A stretch of 64,000 bases of DNA, from the NCBI GenBank assembly GCA_905182405.1, contig CAJJBQ010000002.1, positions 186,001 to 250,000 on the forward strand, written 5' to 3'. This DNA is from Akkermansiaceae bacterium. Lineage in GTDB: Bacteria; Verrucomicrobiota; Verrucomicrobiia; Verrucomicrobiales; Akkermansiaceae. Shown in pieces: positions 28,830 through 37,893 of this stretch; within the stretch, counting starts at the first letter, position 1; the number at the start of each line of letters is the position of its first letter. The notes below the pieces were generated by a model that saw only the letters and a list, made by a program, of their open reading frames with translations, made no database searches and was not told the DNA's origin. The position numbers were made by a program, and so were the translations under genes.

Positions 28830-29359
28830 AGACACCGCTGAGTGATTTCACGACGATTGTAAATTGCTGCCGGACGAAGGTCGGCAGACAACCAATTTTC
28901 CGGCGCTTGATACCAATGGATATTGTTGCCGTTGGGTCCTTGCAGAATGGTAAATGTTCCCCACTCGTGGACTTCGATCGCGCCTTCCAATTTCTTCATG
29001 GCCCGACAAAGACCCATCACTCGGTCTTTGTCGGGCCATGAAGAAATTGGATGCCAGTGATTTACAAAATAGGCTCCGTCGATCAACGACCACTGCTCAA
29101 TGCGGTCGTCTTCATAGCTCACTAATATTTTGCCATTATTAAGCTCAGCCCGACCCACTGATGCTCGATTCCCCTGAGTCACCTTGACTATTGTATCTTC
29201 CGCGAACTCACAATTCTCAATCACCTCATTCATGAAGGCAACCCGCAATTATTCAACTGGAATCTGAACCTCCGGCAAGTCTTTGGCGCTTCCACTAGAA
29301 CTGAATGCAAGCGCCGCCGCGATGATGGCGAGGATCATCTGGATCGATGTCATTTTCAT
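28817..29359 (-). pseudogene. Secreted VHEWGTFT-type protein with in-frame TAA
   Basis: From the ATG at 29359 the frame encodes a clear signal peptide (hydrophobic Ile/Ala core, Ala-type cut near residue 24) and then meets TAA at 29249-29251. The very same frame is open again from there to 28817 (143 codons), so one point change would join them into a 180-codon gene. The last part has EVHEWGTFTILQG, the marker of a family of secreted planctomycete/verrucomicrobial proteins. Between the two parts lies a perfect inverted repeat (28986-29051), and the N-terminal and C-terminal parts may come from different genes. A separate 36-residue secreted peptide is possible but less likely. Confidence 0.55.
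28986..29051. repeat. Perfect 29-bp inverted repeat, 8-nt loop
   Basis: Arm 28986-29014 is the exact reverse complement of 29023-29051; the loop is 29015-29022. The arms are coding in the surrounding relic. There is no T-run on either side, so it is not a standard terminator. It could come from template switching, a repeat unit, or an assembly artefact. Confidence 0.9.
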
Positions 29360-29490
29360 AAGCTTCTATCGGTAGAGATTAGCTGAACTGATGGATCCTA
29401 TCGAAGCATTTGGATAAAGTCATGAGGTTTGATGTGAAATCTATGTGAACGCGCTTTTCGCCGCCAGCGCCGACGATAAAGGGAGGCTAC

Positions 29491-30903
29491 CTATCTCCCA
29501 ACGTGAGTCGCCCTGAAGCGCTTGCCTTTGATTCGTCCCACGTTGAGGCACGAGACGGCATCTGAAATCGTGGCTCGTGAGACGGCGACATAGGACAACT
29601 TTTCTTGGATTTCGATCTTGCCGATATCCTTGCCGTCCAAGCCGCCAGCGTCGCCGGTGAGGGCTCCGAGAATGTCTCCCTTACGCACCTTGTCCTTGCG
29701 ACCACCGGAGATCAAAATGGTCTCCATCTTGGGGCCTTCCGCGAGTTGCTTCAGGAGCTCAGCAAGCGTTGAACTCTTGCTGGCGCTGTGATCTAAGATC
29801 GCGATTGTCTGTCCCGTGAATTCTTCGATGTCTTCGAGGTCCCTGTCGGTCTCATCTCTTACTATCGAGATCGCAACACCGGTCGCACCGGCCCTGCCAG
29901 TTCGACCAATTCGATGAACGTAGGTCTCAGCTTGCTCCGGGACGTCGTAGTTGATCACGAGATCCAAGCCCTCGACGTCGAGGCCGCGCCCAGCGACATC
30001 GGTCGCGATCAGGACACGCACGCTGTGGTTGCGAAATCGGGCGAGCACTTGGTCGCGATTGAACTGTTCAAGATCGCCATCAAAGCGGTCGACGCTGATG
30101 CCCCCGCGACTCAGCTCCTCGGTGATCTCGCGCACCGTGGTTTTCTGGTTGCAGAAGACAAGTGCCGACTCGGCCGATTGGGATTGCAGCGCCCAGCAGA
30201 GTGCCAAGATCTTATCGTCACTTCCGTAGCAGAGTTTCAGCTCACGAATATCAGCGAGATCCTTATCAGAAGTCTCAATCGTAATTCGTTGAGCATCTGG
30301 CTGAATTTCCCTGCTCATCGCTTCGATTCCTCTCGGGAAGGTCGCTGAGAAAAGGGCCGTTTGCCGATTTTCCGGCAGGTAGCTGATAATTTTGTGCACG
30401 TCGTCGTCGAAGCCCATGTCGAGCATGCGATCAGCTTCGTCTAGCACAACCGTCTTGATCGATTCGGGCTTCATGAACCCTCGTTCCAGCAAGTCGAGGA
30501 GTCGGCCGGGTGTGCCGATGGCAATATGTGCTCCCCGCTCGAGCGAGTCGCGTTGTGGCCGTGACAACTGTCCACCGACGAGTTCTAAGACTTGGAGGCC
30601 GCGGTGTTTCCGACCAAGTTTACGCATCTCGCGGCCGACCTGGGCCGTGAGTTCTCGCGTCGGGCAGATCACCAGGGCTTGCAGCTCGCATCGCTCCAGC
30701 TCAATACCCTGCAGGACCGGCAGGGCGAAGGCAGCGGTCTTGCCGCTTCCCGTCTGCGATTGACCAATGATATTCCGGCCGGCCAGCAGGGCCGGAATCG
30801 CTTCAATCTGAATGGGTGTTGGCTGAGTGTAGCCGAGGTCCTGGACCACGGCGGTCAAGGCGGGGGAGAGCTGGAGTTCTTCGAAGGATGTTTGCACTGC
30901 CAC
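29491..30903 (-). CDS. dbpA: ATP-dependent RNA helicase DbpA
   Basis: DEAD-box helicase, 470 residues. N-terminal RecA domain with Q-motif (GYTQPTPIQ), Walker A SQTGSGKT, PTRELTAQV, DEAD (VVLDEADRM) and SAT (FSATFPRG); second RecA domain with ATDVAGRGLD and HRIGRTGRAG. The C-terminal 75 residues form the DbpA-type RNA-binding domain (METILISGGRKDKVRKGDILGAL), which in E. coli and Bacillus recognises hairpin 92 of 23S rRNA during large-subunit assembly. This domain separates it from RhlE or other DEAD proteins. It is a single gene, with a relic region downstream and a long spacer upstream. Confidence 0.96.
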   Translation of the reverse strand: MAVQTSFEELQLSPALTAVVQDLGYTQPTPIQIEAIPALLAGRNIIGQSQTGSGKTAAFALPVLQGIELERCELQALVICPTRELTAQVGREMRKLGRKHRGLQVLELVGGQLSRPQRDSLERGAHIAIGTPGRLLDLLERGFMKPESIKTVVLDEADRMLDMGFDDDVHKIISYLPENRQTALFSATFPRGIEAMSREIQPDAQRITIETSDKDLADIRELKLCYGSDDKILALCWALQSQSAESALVFCNQKTTVREITEELSRGGISVDRFDGDLEQFNRDQVLARFRNHSVRVLIATDVAGRGLDVEGLDLVINYDVPEQAETYVHRIGRTGRAGATGVAISIVRDETDRDLEDIEEFTGQTIAILDHSASKSSTLAELLKQLAEGPKMETILISGGRKDKVRKGDILGALTGDAGGLDGKDIGKIEIQEKLSYVAVSRATISDAVSCLNVGRIKGKRFRATHVGR

Positions 30904-30970
30904 CGACTGTCGCGAATTGACGGGTTCTACACAACAGTCATTTGTTCACCGATAGCAGGATCGTTAGCGA

Positions 30971-31050
30971 ATTTACTTTTTGGGTGGCCTTGTTGGAGAG
31001 GCCGGAAAGGGAAGAAAGGGGGAGTATCAATCCGGGCCACGCGCCGTGGC
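30971..31050. repeat. Degenerate dispersed repeat, copy 2
   Basis: Starts with 17 bases that match 8901-8917 at 16 positions, continues G/A-rich and ends in a perfect palindrome GCCACG-CGC-CGTGGC (31036-31050), corresponding to CCACG-TGC-CGTGG in copy 1. Both copies are intergenic. Confidence 0.55.
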
Positions 31051-31520
31051 GGTCGCTTCGCTGGATCTCCTCGGTGTAATCTCCTGCTAATTTCTTTTGC
31101 GCCTACGAACCTTCTCGCACCGAGAGCGGAACTTCAAAGGCTATCCTGAAGTTCATCTACCGATCACTGATGAACGGAAGATCTCGAGAAGTGACCCTGA
31201 AAGCATCCAGAGCCGATCCCTTCGAGCGTGCAGAGGTCTGCGCGATGGCGAAGGTTAAGGGTCCGATAAAGAGGTGGTCACTCACCGCACCGGTCATTCC
31301 GGCGTGATGAATTAAAACCCGGCCATCGGCACTTCCTGCTCGAAGTGGTCTGCGATTACTTAAATCTGCCCCGGCCAACATTGGACTTCCTTGCGAAGTA
31401 AGTAAGAGATTTTCTTCTTCGAAATTTACTTTTTTAAAGACTCTTTGTCAGGTGCCACGCCGCCACTCCTTGTAACTTGCACGGAGGTTTGGGTGTTTAA
31501 AGAGATGAATATAAAAATAT

Positions 31521-31549
31521 TTGACAGGAATCGGCTGGATTGTTAATAC
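31521..31549 (+). promoter_or_regulatory. Sigma-70-type promoter of the pilus operon
   Basis: TTGACA at 31521-31526, a 17-bp spacer and TAATAC at 31544-31549, preceded by an A/T-rich stretch. It lies about 115 bp upstream of the pilM-like start, leaving a long leader. Confidence 0.7.
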
Positions 31550-31662
31550 TGCCTTACCTTTAACTTCACAAGATAGTTTGGATTTCAAAGGCACTACTCA
31601 AAAAAATCACCTTAGTAATTTGAGCTGTCATTTGCTTACTTTATTATAGTGAACAATTTATA

Positions 31663-33432
31663 ATGACTAATTCTAGTCGTCCTGCTGCTTCAAAAAGCCC
31701 TTCATCGAGGGGCTTTAGGCGTCCCAAGCGTCAGGGGCCGATCGTGGGTATTGAGATCGGATATAGCACTATTTATATGGTGCGATTGAGAAAGGCACCC
31801 GATGGAAGGATATGTTTCGAGGAATGTCGGACATTCGAATTCAACCCGGGCTTGGGTCCAGAGTCATCCTCTTTTACTCCGATACTCAGGGCAGCACTGC
31901 AGAAATTCTGTGGTTCATCTAAAGGTCTAGCAATCTGGGCCGCGCCAGGGCTTGATTGGGCGCGCGTTCATCACCTGAAATTACCGCAGGTCAGACCGGC
32001 TCGACTTCCGGGGGCTGTATACTGGGGGCTTCAACGCGAAGAAGAGTTCCTCGAAAAAGACGCAGTGATCGATTTTCAGGTCGAAAAGGGAGGAGAACCA
32101 AATACCAGCCTAAATATTACCGGCGTGCTTGTTGAACGCGAGGGTGTCGAAGGGCTTCAGCAAGCGTTTTCTCGAGCTGGTTATCCTCTGACTGGCATTG
32201 GGGTTCCTCTCTTTGCCCTGCGTAATCTGGTGAACGTCCGTGGCGACGAGAAGCAGGAGGCTCCAGTCTTGATCTGCAAGTTGGGACAGCGCGCCACAAG
32301 CGTGAGCGTCCTCTCCGAAGGGCGCCTTGTCTTCACCAGAAATATTCCATTGGGGCTCCAAAATCTCGGGGAGGTACTTGTCAAGGAACTCGACCCGACA
32401 CCGAGTCAGGAAGAAGCTTGTGATCTTGTTCTCAAACTCGGGTTGGAGGGAGAGGCACTTTCATCCGATGATTGCCAATATCATGAAAATATCCTGGCGT
32501 TATTACATCCAACCCTAAAACGCACGGTGCGGCAGATCGAGCGGACGATGACGTATTATCAAAGCAATTTCGATACCGAGCCGATGGAAACGATTTTCCT
32601 CGGTGGCGGGATCGCTGCCAGAGGACACCTCTTTCAATATATTTCCGAGCAACTTTCGCCCCGGGTGATTGCGATCGATCCCTTTGACACGCCGGAGTTG
32701 CAAGCGGAGACTCCCTTTCCTGCTGATAACGTAGATCGAATTGCCTACGGACCCGCTTTTGGTTTGGCGCTCGAAGGAACTCAGCCCGGAATTAACCTCG
32801 CCTACACCTATAAGGAATGCCTAGCAGAGAACAAGCATCGTAAAATTGCCACTGCGATGTCGATTTTTCTGATAATGCTGACAGCAGCGACAACTCTTAT
32901 ATATAGCTGGCAACAGTCGCAATTGCGAAGCCTAAACGCGGAGCGAGACAATCTTGATCGGAGCCTAAGTTCCCTAGGCTCTCGGCTTACCGAGACCATC
33001 ATCATAGAAGCCAGTGAGGACGTGCGAGCGCTCCAAGAGCGACGGAAGGCGGCCACAAAACGCTACGAGGGCCTCGCCCTGCTCGGAGAGATCACAAGGC
33101 TGACCCCCGAAAACATATCGCTCCTCCATGTCTCAGTTACAATGGGCAGTTCAATCACGCTTCTGGATGTTCCAGCCGCAACGGGCCGCCCCATTAAAAC
33201 CGCAGCAGATGCCAAGGGAACCCTCCTTTTAAAAGGAATCGTCAATGGAGAGCGCACCTCACTAGAAACATCGCTAACCATTTACATTGCGCGCTTGGAT
33301 CAGTCGCAGCTATTCCACGCAGTGGAGGTAAATTCGACGAAACTCGTCGAAAGTTCGGATGAGTTGCACCTCACCTTTACCCTGAAGGTGAAGACCATCG
33401 AAGAGAGCGAAGGAGATTTTACTAAGAAATAA
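31663..33432 (+). CDS. PilM-PilN fusion, type IV pilus inner-membrane platform
   Basis: 589 residues. The N-terminal half (about 25-385) is PilM-like, an actin/FtsA-fold cytoplasmic ATP-binding protein: IVGIEIGYSTIYMVRL phosphate-binding strand, CKLGQRATSVSVL, and IFLGGGIA near residue 315. A single transmembrane helix (about 396-416) follows, then a coiled coil (about 420-455) and a PilN-like periplasmic domain to the end. In most bacteria PilM and PilN are separate proteins joined through a short N-terminal PilN peptide; here they are one chain. The start ATG at 31663 opens a basic, Ser-rich leader. First gene of the pilus operon; the PilO-like gene follows 5 bp later. Confidence 0.85.
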   Translation: MTNSSRPAASKSPSSRGFRRPKRQGPIVGIEIGYSTIYMVRLRKAPDGRICFEECRTFEFNPGLGPESSSFTPILRAALQKFCGSSKGLAIWAAPGLDWARVHHLKLPQVRPARLPGAVYWGLQREEEFLEKDAVIDFQVEKGGEPNTSLNITGVLVEREGVEGLQQAFSRAGYPLTGIGVPLFALRNLVNVRGDEKQEAPVLICKLGQRATSVSVLSEGRLVFTRNIPLGLQNLGEVLVKELDPTPSQEEACDLVLKLGLEGEALSSDDCQYHENILALLHPTLKRTVRQIERTMTYYQSNFDTEPMETIFLGGGIAARGHLFQYISEQLSPRVIAIDPFDTPELQAETPFPADNVDRIAYGPAFGLALEGTQPGINLAYTYKECLAENKHRKIATAMSIFLIMLTAATTLIYSWQQSQLRSLNAERDNLDRSLSSLGSRLTETIIIEASEDVRALQERRKAATKRYEGLALLGEITRLTPENISLLHVSVTMGSSITLLDVPAATGRPIKTAADAKGTLLLKGIVNGERTSLETSLTIYIARLDQSQLFHAVEVNSTKLVESSDELHLTFTLKVKTIEESEGDFTKK

Positions 33433-33437
33433 ATAAG

Positions 33438-33971
33438 ATGGGATCAAACGCACGCACCTCTACCAAGGAGAAACTGGTAATTCCAACCCTTTTCGTAATG
33501 GTACTGCTCGCGCTTGTCATACTCGGAGTGTTTCCATCCTCTCGGGAGGTCGACAAAACCCGCGTCTCTATCAAGGAATTACAAGCCGACCTACAAGGGC
33601 AGAAAACCTTGCTTCCAATTTATCTCTCGTTAATGGAGCGCCAAAAGAAAGCGCTCCCCGAGGGGATCTCTGTCAACGAGCTTCAACCTCTCAAGATAGA
33701 AGATCTAGCCGAGTTGCCGGAGGTGTTCGAGACCTTGGCGCGCGCCTCCGACTTAGAACTCGTTTCGGTAACCCCTCAGGTGCGCTCTCTTCAGAACGGT
33801 CGCGAAATGTTGCGGGTCGACGCGCGCATGCGTGGCGAATTTCTGACCTTCAATATTCTTTTAAATCGGCTCAATGAGATGCAATTCGTTGAATCTGTCG
33901 AATCCTTGACCATCGACGTCACCGATCTCGGACAAGAGATGAGCCTTTCAGCCTGGCTAGCAATCCAATGA
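33438..33971 (+). CDS. PilO-like pilus assembly protein
   Basis: 177 residues: a short cytoplasmic start, one transmembrane helix (about 14-33), a coiled coil (about 38-65) and a C-terminal ferredoxin-like domain with SDLELVSVTPQ and LNRLNEMQFVESVESL segments. Position and layout match PilO (or GspM), the partner of PilN in the inner-membrane alignment complex. Sequence similarity to PilO is weak, so position carries most of the weight. It lies 5 bp after the PilM-PilN fusion and overlaps the next start by four bases (ATGA). Confidence 0.78.
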   Translation: MGSNARTSTKEKLVIPTLFVMVLLALVILGVFPSSREVDKTRVSIKELQADLQGQKTLLPIYLSLMERQKKALPEGISVNELQPLKIEDLAELPEVFETLARASDLELVSVTPQVRSLQNGREMLRVDARMRGEFLTFNILLNRLNEMQFVESVESLTIDVTDLGQEMSLSAWLAIQ

Positions 33972-34453
33972 CACTTCGAGAAAAAATAATCCTCGGCCTC
34001 GCCGCGACCTCCGTAATGTGCGCGGGGCTCTATTACGCATCCGGGCTGTCCAGCCCGACCGCCGTTTCGCCCAAGCTGGTCCGAACCGACTTTAGCGCTT
34101 TAATTACCAGCGTGCAGGCGAGCGTTGCACAGGGAGAGTTAACGGAACGCGAAGAGCGCGTTTTGGCCGGGGCCACTTCGCAATGGCTCCGCAGCCCCCT
34201 CCGGGAGCAACCGTTGGTGATGCCAGACATTGAACCGGAGGAGTCTCTCCCGGGGCCGTCAGCTCTCCCGCAATACGTCGGTTATATCGATATCGGATCC
34301 CAGCCCATCGCGATTATCGACGGCTATGATTATAGGGCTGGCGAGGCAATCCAAGGAGGAGAATTTAAGCTCTCTCGAATTTACTCGGACCATATCGAAC
34401 TACTTCGCCGCGGCGCAACCGACCCAGTTGAGGTGCCTCTTGAAAAACCCTAA
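33968..34453 (+). CDS. PilP/GspC-like periplasmic linker protein
   Basis: 161 residues with an N-terminal membrane anchor (about 7-24; a non-cleaved helix), an Ala/Gln/Glu-rich linker, a Pro/Glu-rich stretch (about 78-95) and a small C-terminal beta domain (about 97-155) with the pattern YVGYIDIGSQPIAIIDG, then YRAGEAI and HIELLRRG. That repeats the homology-region fold of GspC and PilP, which binds the secretin N-domains. The order PilMN-PilO-this-secretin is the usual place of PilP. Overlap by ATGA with the gene before suggests coupling. The assignment is from fold pattern and position. Confidence 0.68.
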   Translation: MTLREKIILGLAATSVMCAGLYYASGLSSPTAVSPKLVRTDFSALITSVQASVAQGELTEREERVLAGATSQWLRSPLREQPLVMPDIEPEESLPGPSALPQYVGYIDIGSQPIAIIDGYDYRAGEAIQGGEFKLSRIYSDHIELLRRGATDPVEVPLEKP

Positions 34454-34470
34454 ATCACAGGAAAATCGCA

Positions 34471-36093
34471 ATGACAAAACCGATGACAATCATCTCTGAT
34501 AAACAATGCAATTGTTCCAAGGCCTGCAGACACTTTCGCAATCTTTGCGTGGTCCTTGCTGCCACTCTGTTAACGGCCGGCTGCACCGTCGCGACGCAAT
34601 CCGCGGGTGACGATTCTTCTTATAAAGAGTGGAAACAAGTCGCGGACGACTCGGCTTGGGCTGTTCCGCCCGCCCCCGATTTTCCGGAGATGCGCGATTT
34701 CCACGCAGAAGAGGTGGCTGCGCTTGAATCATCGCGGCCGCAAACCTTGCCCCAGATCCCTGTTAAGAACATGGTGATGACGCGTGCCATGGACGTTAGA
34801 GTGCTTCTGCGTGCCCTCGCTGACGCCGCCGATCTAAACGTCGTTATTACCGAGGGTGTCAGCGGTCCGATTCTCGTAAGCATCAGGCGCGAAACCCGCT
34901 GGGATCGTCTTTTTTTAGCCATTACTGAAGCACATGGATTGCACTACAATCTTGACGATGACCTCCTGCAAATCTTCTCCGTCGCAGATGTCGAAGGTAA
35001 TATTGCCATGGAGACCGCGCTGCACGACCAGCTTCAAGCCGCTGAGCAGAGGAGGCGTTCCGAGCCCATGGTAATGAGCATCGTCCGTGTCCGGTATGCC
35101 GATATTGAAAAGCTTGCAAATTCAGTCCGCTCAACAATGCAGGCCACCGGCGCAGACCACGATCTAGGTGCCGATACCGGTGCCGATCCAGCGGGCGCTC
35201 TGGAGGTCGCAAGCACCGGTTTTATGGTGAAGGCCGATACAGATTCCGGCCAGCTTATCATCCATGGAATCCCCTCCGATATAGTCCAAGCTCGTCAGCT
35301 CATTAAGGGCTTGGACCAACCCACCTATCAAATTCTGATTGAGGCGACTATTGTCCAGGCGAATACTGAAGTCGCTCGCCAGCTCGGCGTCCAATGGGGC
35401 GTCTTGGATGGCTCCAATAGCGGAGAACTTACGACAGGCATTACGCCGGGCGCCGGCGGTTTCAATTCCAACTTTCCCGCCGGGTTTGATCCTATCGGAA
35501 CCGGATTTTCTTACGGTGCCAGCCTTGTCCGAGGGAGCCAAACCCTGCAGGCTCAACTCTCTGCCCTTCAAAAAGATGGTCGCCTCAACATCGTCTCCCG
35601 ACCTTCGATCACGACCCTCGACCAATTGACTGCGATTATCGAAAGCGGCGAGGAGAGGCCTTTCGCTTCTGCTTCCGGCGGCGGAATCGCCGCTGTTTCC
35701 CGGGTCGAATTTAAAAAGGCGGTCCTGCGTCTGGAGGTCACTCCTCACGTCATCGACAAGAATTGGGTCAAGCTCAATCTTGATACCACCAAGGACGACT
35801 TCGATGACACCCGGGCCGTTATCATTGATGGAAATGCTCAAGTCCCGGTTATCACGCGGTCAGCAAGTACCTCCCTGTATCTCGCCAACGGTCAAACGAC
35901 GGTGATCGGCGGACTTTCTTCCGAATCCAAAAGTCTCCAGGAGGAGGGGGTTCCATTCCTCAAGAATATTCCCGGCTTGGGCGGGATGTTCCGGAACCAG
36001 TCCGACCGGAAGACTTTCAGCGACACCTTGATTTTCATCACCCCTCACATTCTTCCCCAAGCTAGGACAGCGGTGGAGCTTCAAGGAAAATAA
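34471..36093 (+). CDS. Secretin lipoprotein of the type IV pilus/T2SS family
   Basis: 540 residues with a lipoprotein signal (lipobox LTAGC near residue 38), N-domains (about 100-330, including a small secretin/TonB short N-terminal-like part and N1-type domain with GIPSDIVQARQLIKGLDQPT) and a C-terminal secretin domain (about 365-530). The domain is marked by LNIVSRPSITTLDQ, GGLSSESKS and VPFLKNIPGLGGMFR. It forms the outer-membrane pore through which pili or substrates pass. It is shorter than typical PilQ and lacks AMIN domains, so it resembles the MshL/GspD class; the pilus context favours a PilQ role. It lies 17 bp after the PilP-like gene. Confidence 0.9.
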   Translation: MTKPMTIISDKQCNCSKACRHFRNLCVVLAATLLTAGCTVATQSAGDDSSYKEWKQVADDSAWAVPPAPDFPEMRDFHAEEVAALESSRPQTLPQIPVKNMVMTRAMDVRVLLRALADAADLNVVITEGVSGPILVSIRRETRWDRLFLAITEAHGLHYNLDDDLLQIFSVADVEGNIAMETALHDQLQAAEQRRRSEPMVMSIVRVRYADIEKLANSVRSTMQATGADHDLGADTGADPAGALEVASTGFMVKADTDSGQLIIHGIPSDIVQARQLIKGLDQPTYQILIEATIVQANTEVARQLGVQWGVLDGSNSGELTTGITPGAGGFNSNFPAGFDPIGTGFSYGASLVRGSQTLQAQLSALQKDGRLNIVSRPSITTLDQLTAIIESGEERPFASASGGGIAAVSRVEFKKAVLRLEVTPHVIDKNWVKLNLDTTKDDFDDTRAVIIDGNAQVPVITRSASTSLYLANGQTTVIGGLSSESKSLQEEGVPFLKNIPGLGGMFRNQSDRKTFSDTLIFITPHILPQARTAVELQGK

Positions 36094-36106
36094 CCGAAAG
36101 CTCTAA

Positions 36107-37813
36107 ATGATGAATGTGAGACTTGAAAAAGTGCTTTTTGAGGAAGGCTTCCTCTCTGAGGAGCAATACGATCAGGTGCAAAATGCCCCCAGACCCAACG
36201 GTCTCAAGGTCCACGAATATATCCTTCGCGAGGGAATGGTGGCCGATGCCGACATGGTCAGCATTCTTAGCGCTCGATTTAATATCCCGAAATACGATCC
36301 TGATCGGTATCCTGTCGATCCGGAACTCGCAGCGATCTTGCCGGCTTCGGTGGCCGGCAGACACCGCATCGTTCCACTGCGGCAAGACGAAAACCTGCTC
36401 ATCGTGGCAATGCCCGACCCCACCGAGGTGGTCGACATGGATGCGGTGCAGCGACACGTCGAGATGGAGGTCGAACCCGTCATCTGTACCGAGACCGAAT
36501 ATAACGAGCTGATGAATAGTCTCTACGGTCTTGCCTCCGGGATCGGTTCTCTGCTCGACGATGTCGAGAAGGTTGATTACGGCACGAGGCAGTCCGACGG
36601 GGAGAGTAACGAAAGCGATGAGTCACAACTCAAGGCGTTAACCGCTATGGCGGAGGGAGCAACCGCGGTGCGCAGCGTCGATTGGATTATCACGCGTGCC
36701 GTGCGCGAAGGAGCGAGCGACGTGCACGTTTGCCCGGAGAAGACCCATGTCCAAGTCCGGCTACGTGTCGATGGAATCTTAAAGGACCTGCCGCCGATCC
36801 CCAAGTCGATGCTGCCTTCGGTGGTCTCCCGCTTGAAGATTCTCGGACACATGGATATTGCCATTACCCGCGTTCCTCAGGATGGCCGCTTCACCGCCCG
36901 CATCAGCGGTCGGGAGATCAACGTGCGGGTATCATCGCTCCCCACCATCCACGGCGAGAACATCGTCATGCGTCTCCTCGATATGAGTGCTCTCGTATTC
37001 AAACTCGATCAGCTTGGTATGCGCGAAAGCGATGTCCGCAAAATCGAGGAGACGATCGCAAGGCCACACGGCATGATCCTAAATACGGGCCCCACCGGGA
37101 GCGGCAAGACCACGACTCTATACTCCGTGCTCGCGATGCTCAATCGCCCGGAAGTGAATATCATCACGGTCGAGGACCCTGTCGAATACCGGGTTCCCCG
37201 TATTCGACAGGTCGAGCTCAACACCCGGGCGGGCATGACCTTTGCCGGTAGCCTGCGGAGCATGCTTCGTCAGGATCCGGATATCGCGATGATCGGCGAG
37301 ATCCGCGACTCCGAGACAGCTACCATCGCGATTCAAGCGGCGCTGACCGGTCATCTCGTCCTCAGCACCGTCCATACCAATAATGCCATCGGCACGATTG
37401 GCCGGCTTATCGACATGGGTATCGAACCCTTTCTTATTGCTTCAGTCCTCTCGTGCGTGATTGGCCAACGTCTTGTAAGGCGGGTCTGCGAGAGCTGTGC
37501 AGTGCCCTGGTCACCGCCCCCCAAGGCCTTGGACTTCTGGGGACTGAGCCCTGATTCCGAATCTCGCTTCCTCAAGGCGCAGGGGTGCCACCGTTGTCGA
37601 CATACCGGTTACCGTGGCCGTGTCGGTATCTACGAAGTGCTCCCGATTAGCGAGAACCTGCAATCGCTGATCGCAAGAAATGCCAGCGAAGGGGAGCTGC
37701 GTGCGGCCGCGCGAGAGGAAGGCAACTTCGCTTCAATGCGCGAGGACGCGGCCCTGAAAGTTAAAAAGGGGATAACGACCCTCGAAGAAGCAGCCGCGAA
37801 AGTCGTCCTATGA
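36107..37813 (+). CDS. pilB: Type IV pilus extension ATPase PilB/GspE
   Basis: 568 residues. The N-terminal part (1-150) is an MshEN/GspE-N domain; the ATPase core has Walker A GPTGSGKTT near residue 330, Asp box, Walker B region IAMIGEIRDSETA, and His box LSTVHTN. A tetracysteine zinc site typical of GspE/PilB is at C461, C464, C494 and C497. It hydrolyses ATP to drive pilus extension from the inner-membrane platform. The gene starts 13 bp after the secretin stop. The zinc site, absent from PilT, makes the extension class sure; whether it serves a pilus or a T2SS is decided by the PilT downstream. Confidence 0.93.
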   Translation: MMNVRLEKVLFEEGFLSEEQYDQVQNAPRPNGLKVHEYILREGMVADADMVSILSARFNIPKYDPDRYPVDPELAAILPASVAGRHRIVPLRQDENLLIVAMPDPTEVVDMDAVQRHVEMEVEPVICTETEYNELMNSLYGLASGIGSLLDDVEKVDYGTRQSDGESNESDESQLKALTAMAEGATAVRSVDWIITRAVREGASDVHVCPEKTHVQVRLRVDGILKDLPPIPKSMLPSVVSRLKILGHMDIAITRVPQDGRFTARISGREINVRVSSLPTIHGENIVMRLLDMSALVFKLDQLGMRESDVRKIEETIARPHGMILNTGPTGSGKTTTLYSVLAMLNRPEVNIITVEDPVEYRVPRIRQVELNTRAGMTFAGSLRSMLRQDPDIAMIGEIRDSETATIAIQAALTGHLVLSTVHTNNAIGTIGRLIDMGIEPFLIASVLSCVIGQRLVRRVCESCAVPWSPPPKALDFWGLSPDSESRFLKAQGCHRCRHTGYRGRVGIYEVLPISENLQSLIARNASEGELRAAAREEGNFASMREDAALKVKKGITTLEEAAAKVVL

Positions 37814-37893
37814 AAACCGACAATTCACACGGGCACTTAATCGCCCATCCTACCTCTCACAAGTGATCATTCCAACGAAGTTGATATTTTACT

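Larger units (their letters stand above)
30904..31662. other. Intergenic region upstream of dbpA and the pilus locus
   Basis: A 759-bp gap between divergent genes. It holds a degenerate repeat (30971-31050) and the pilus promoter (31521-31549). A 74-codon minus-strand open frame (31157-31381) has no recognised family and no ribosome binding site. The last 250 bp before pilM are clearly richer in A and T than the rest. Confidence 0.5.

Noticed and set aside
29249..29251. TAA as a recoded or readthrough codon
   Set aside because: Many intact genes here end in TAA, so general recoding is excluded; simple mutation is the more likely reading.
31157..31381. Minus-strand frame of 74 codons
   Set aside because: Coding-like composition but no recognised domain or signal, so not listed as a gene.
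35164..35841. Minus-strand open frame of 225 codons in the secretin gene
   Set aside because: Antisense to conserved secretin motifs; no own features.
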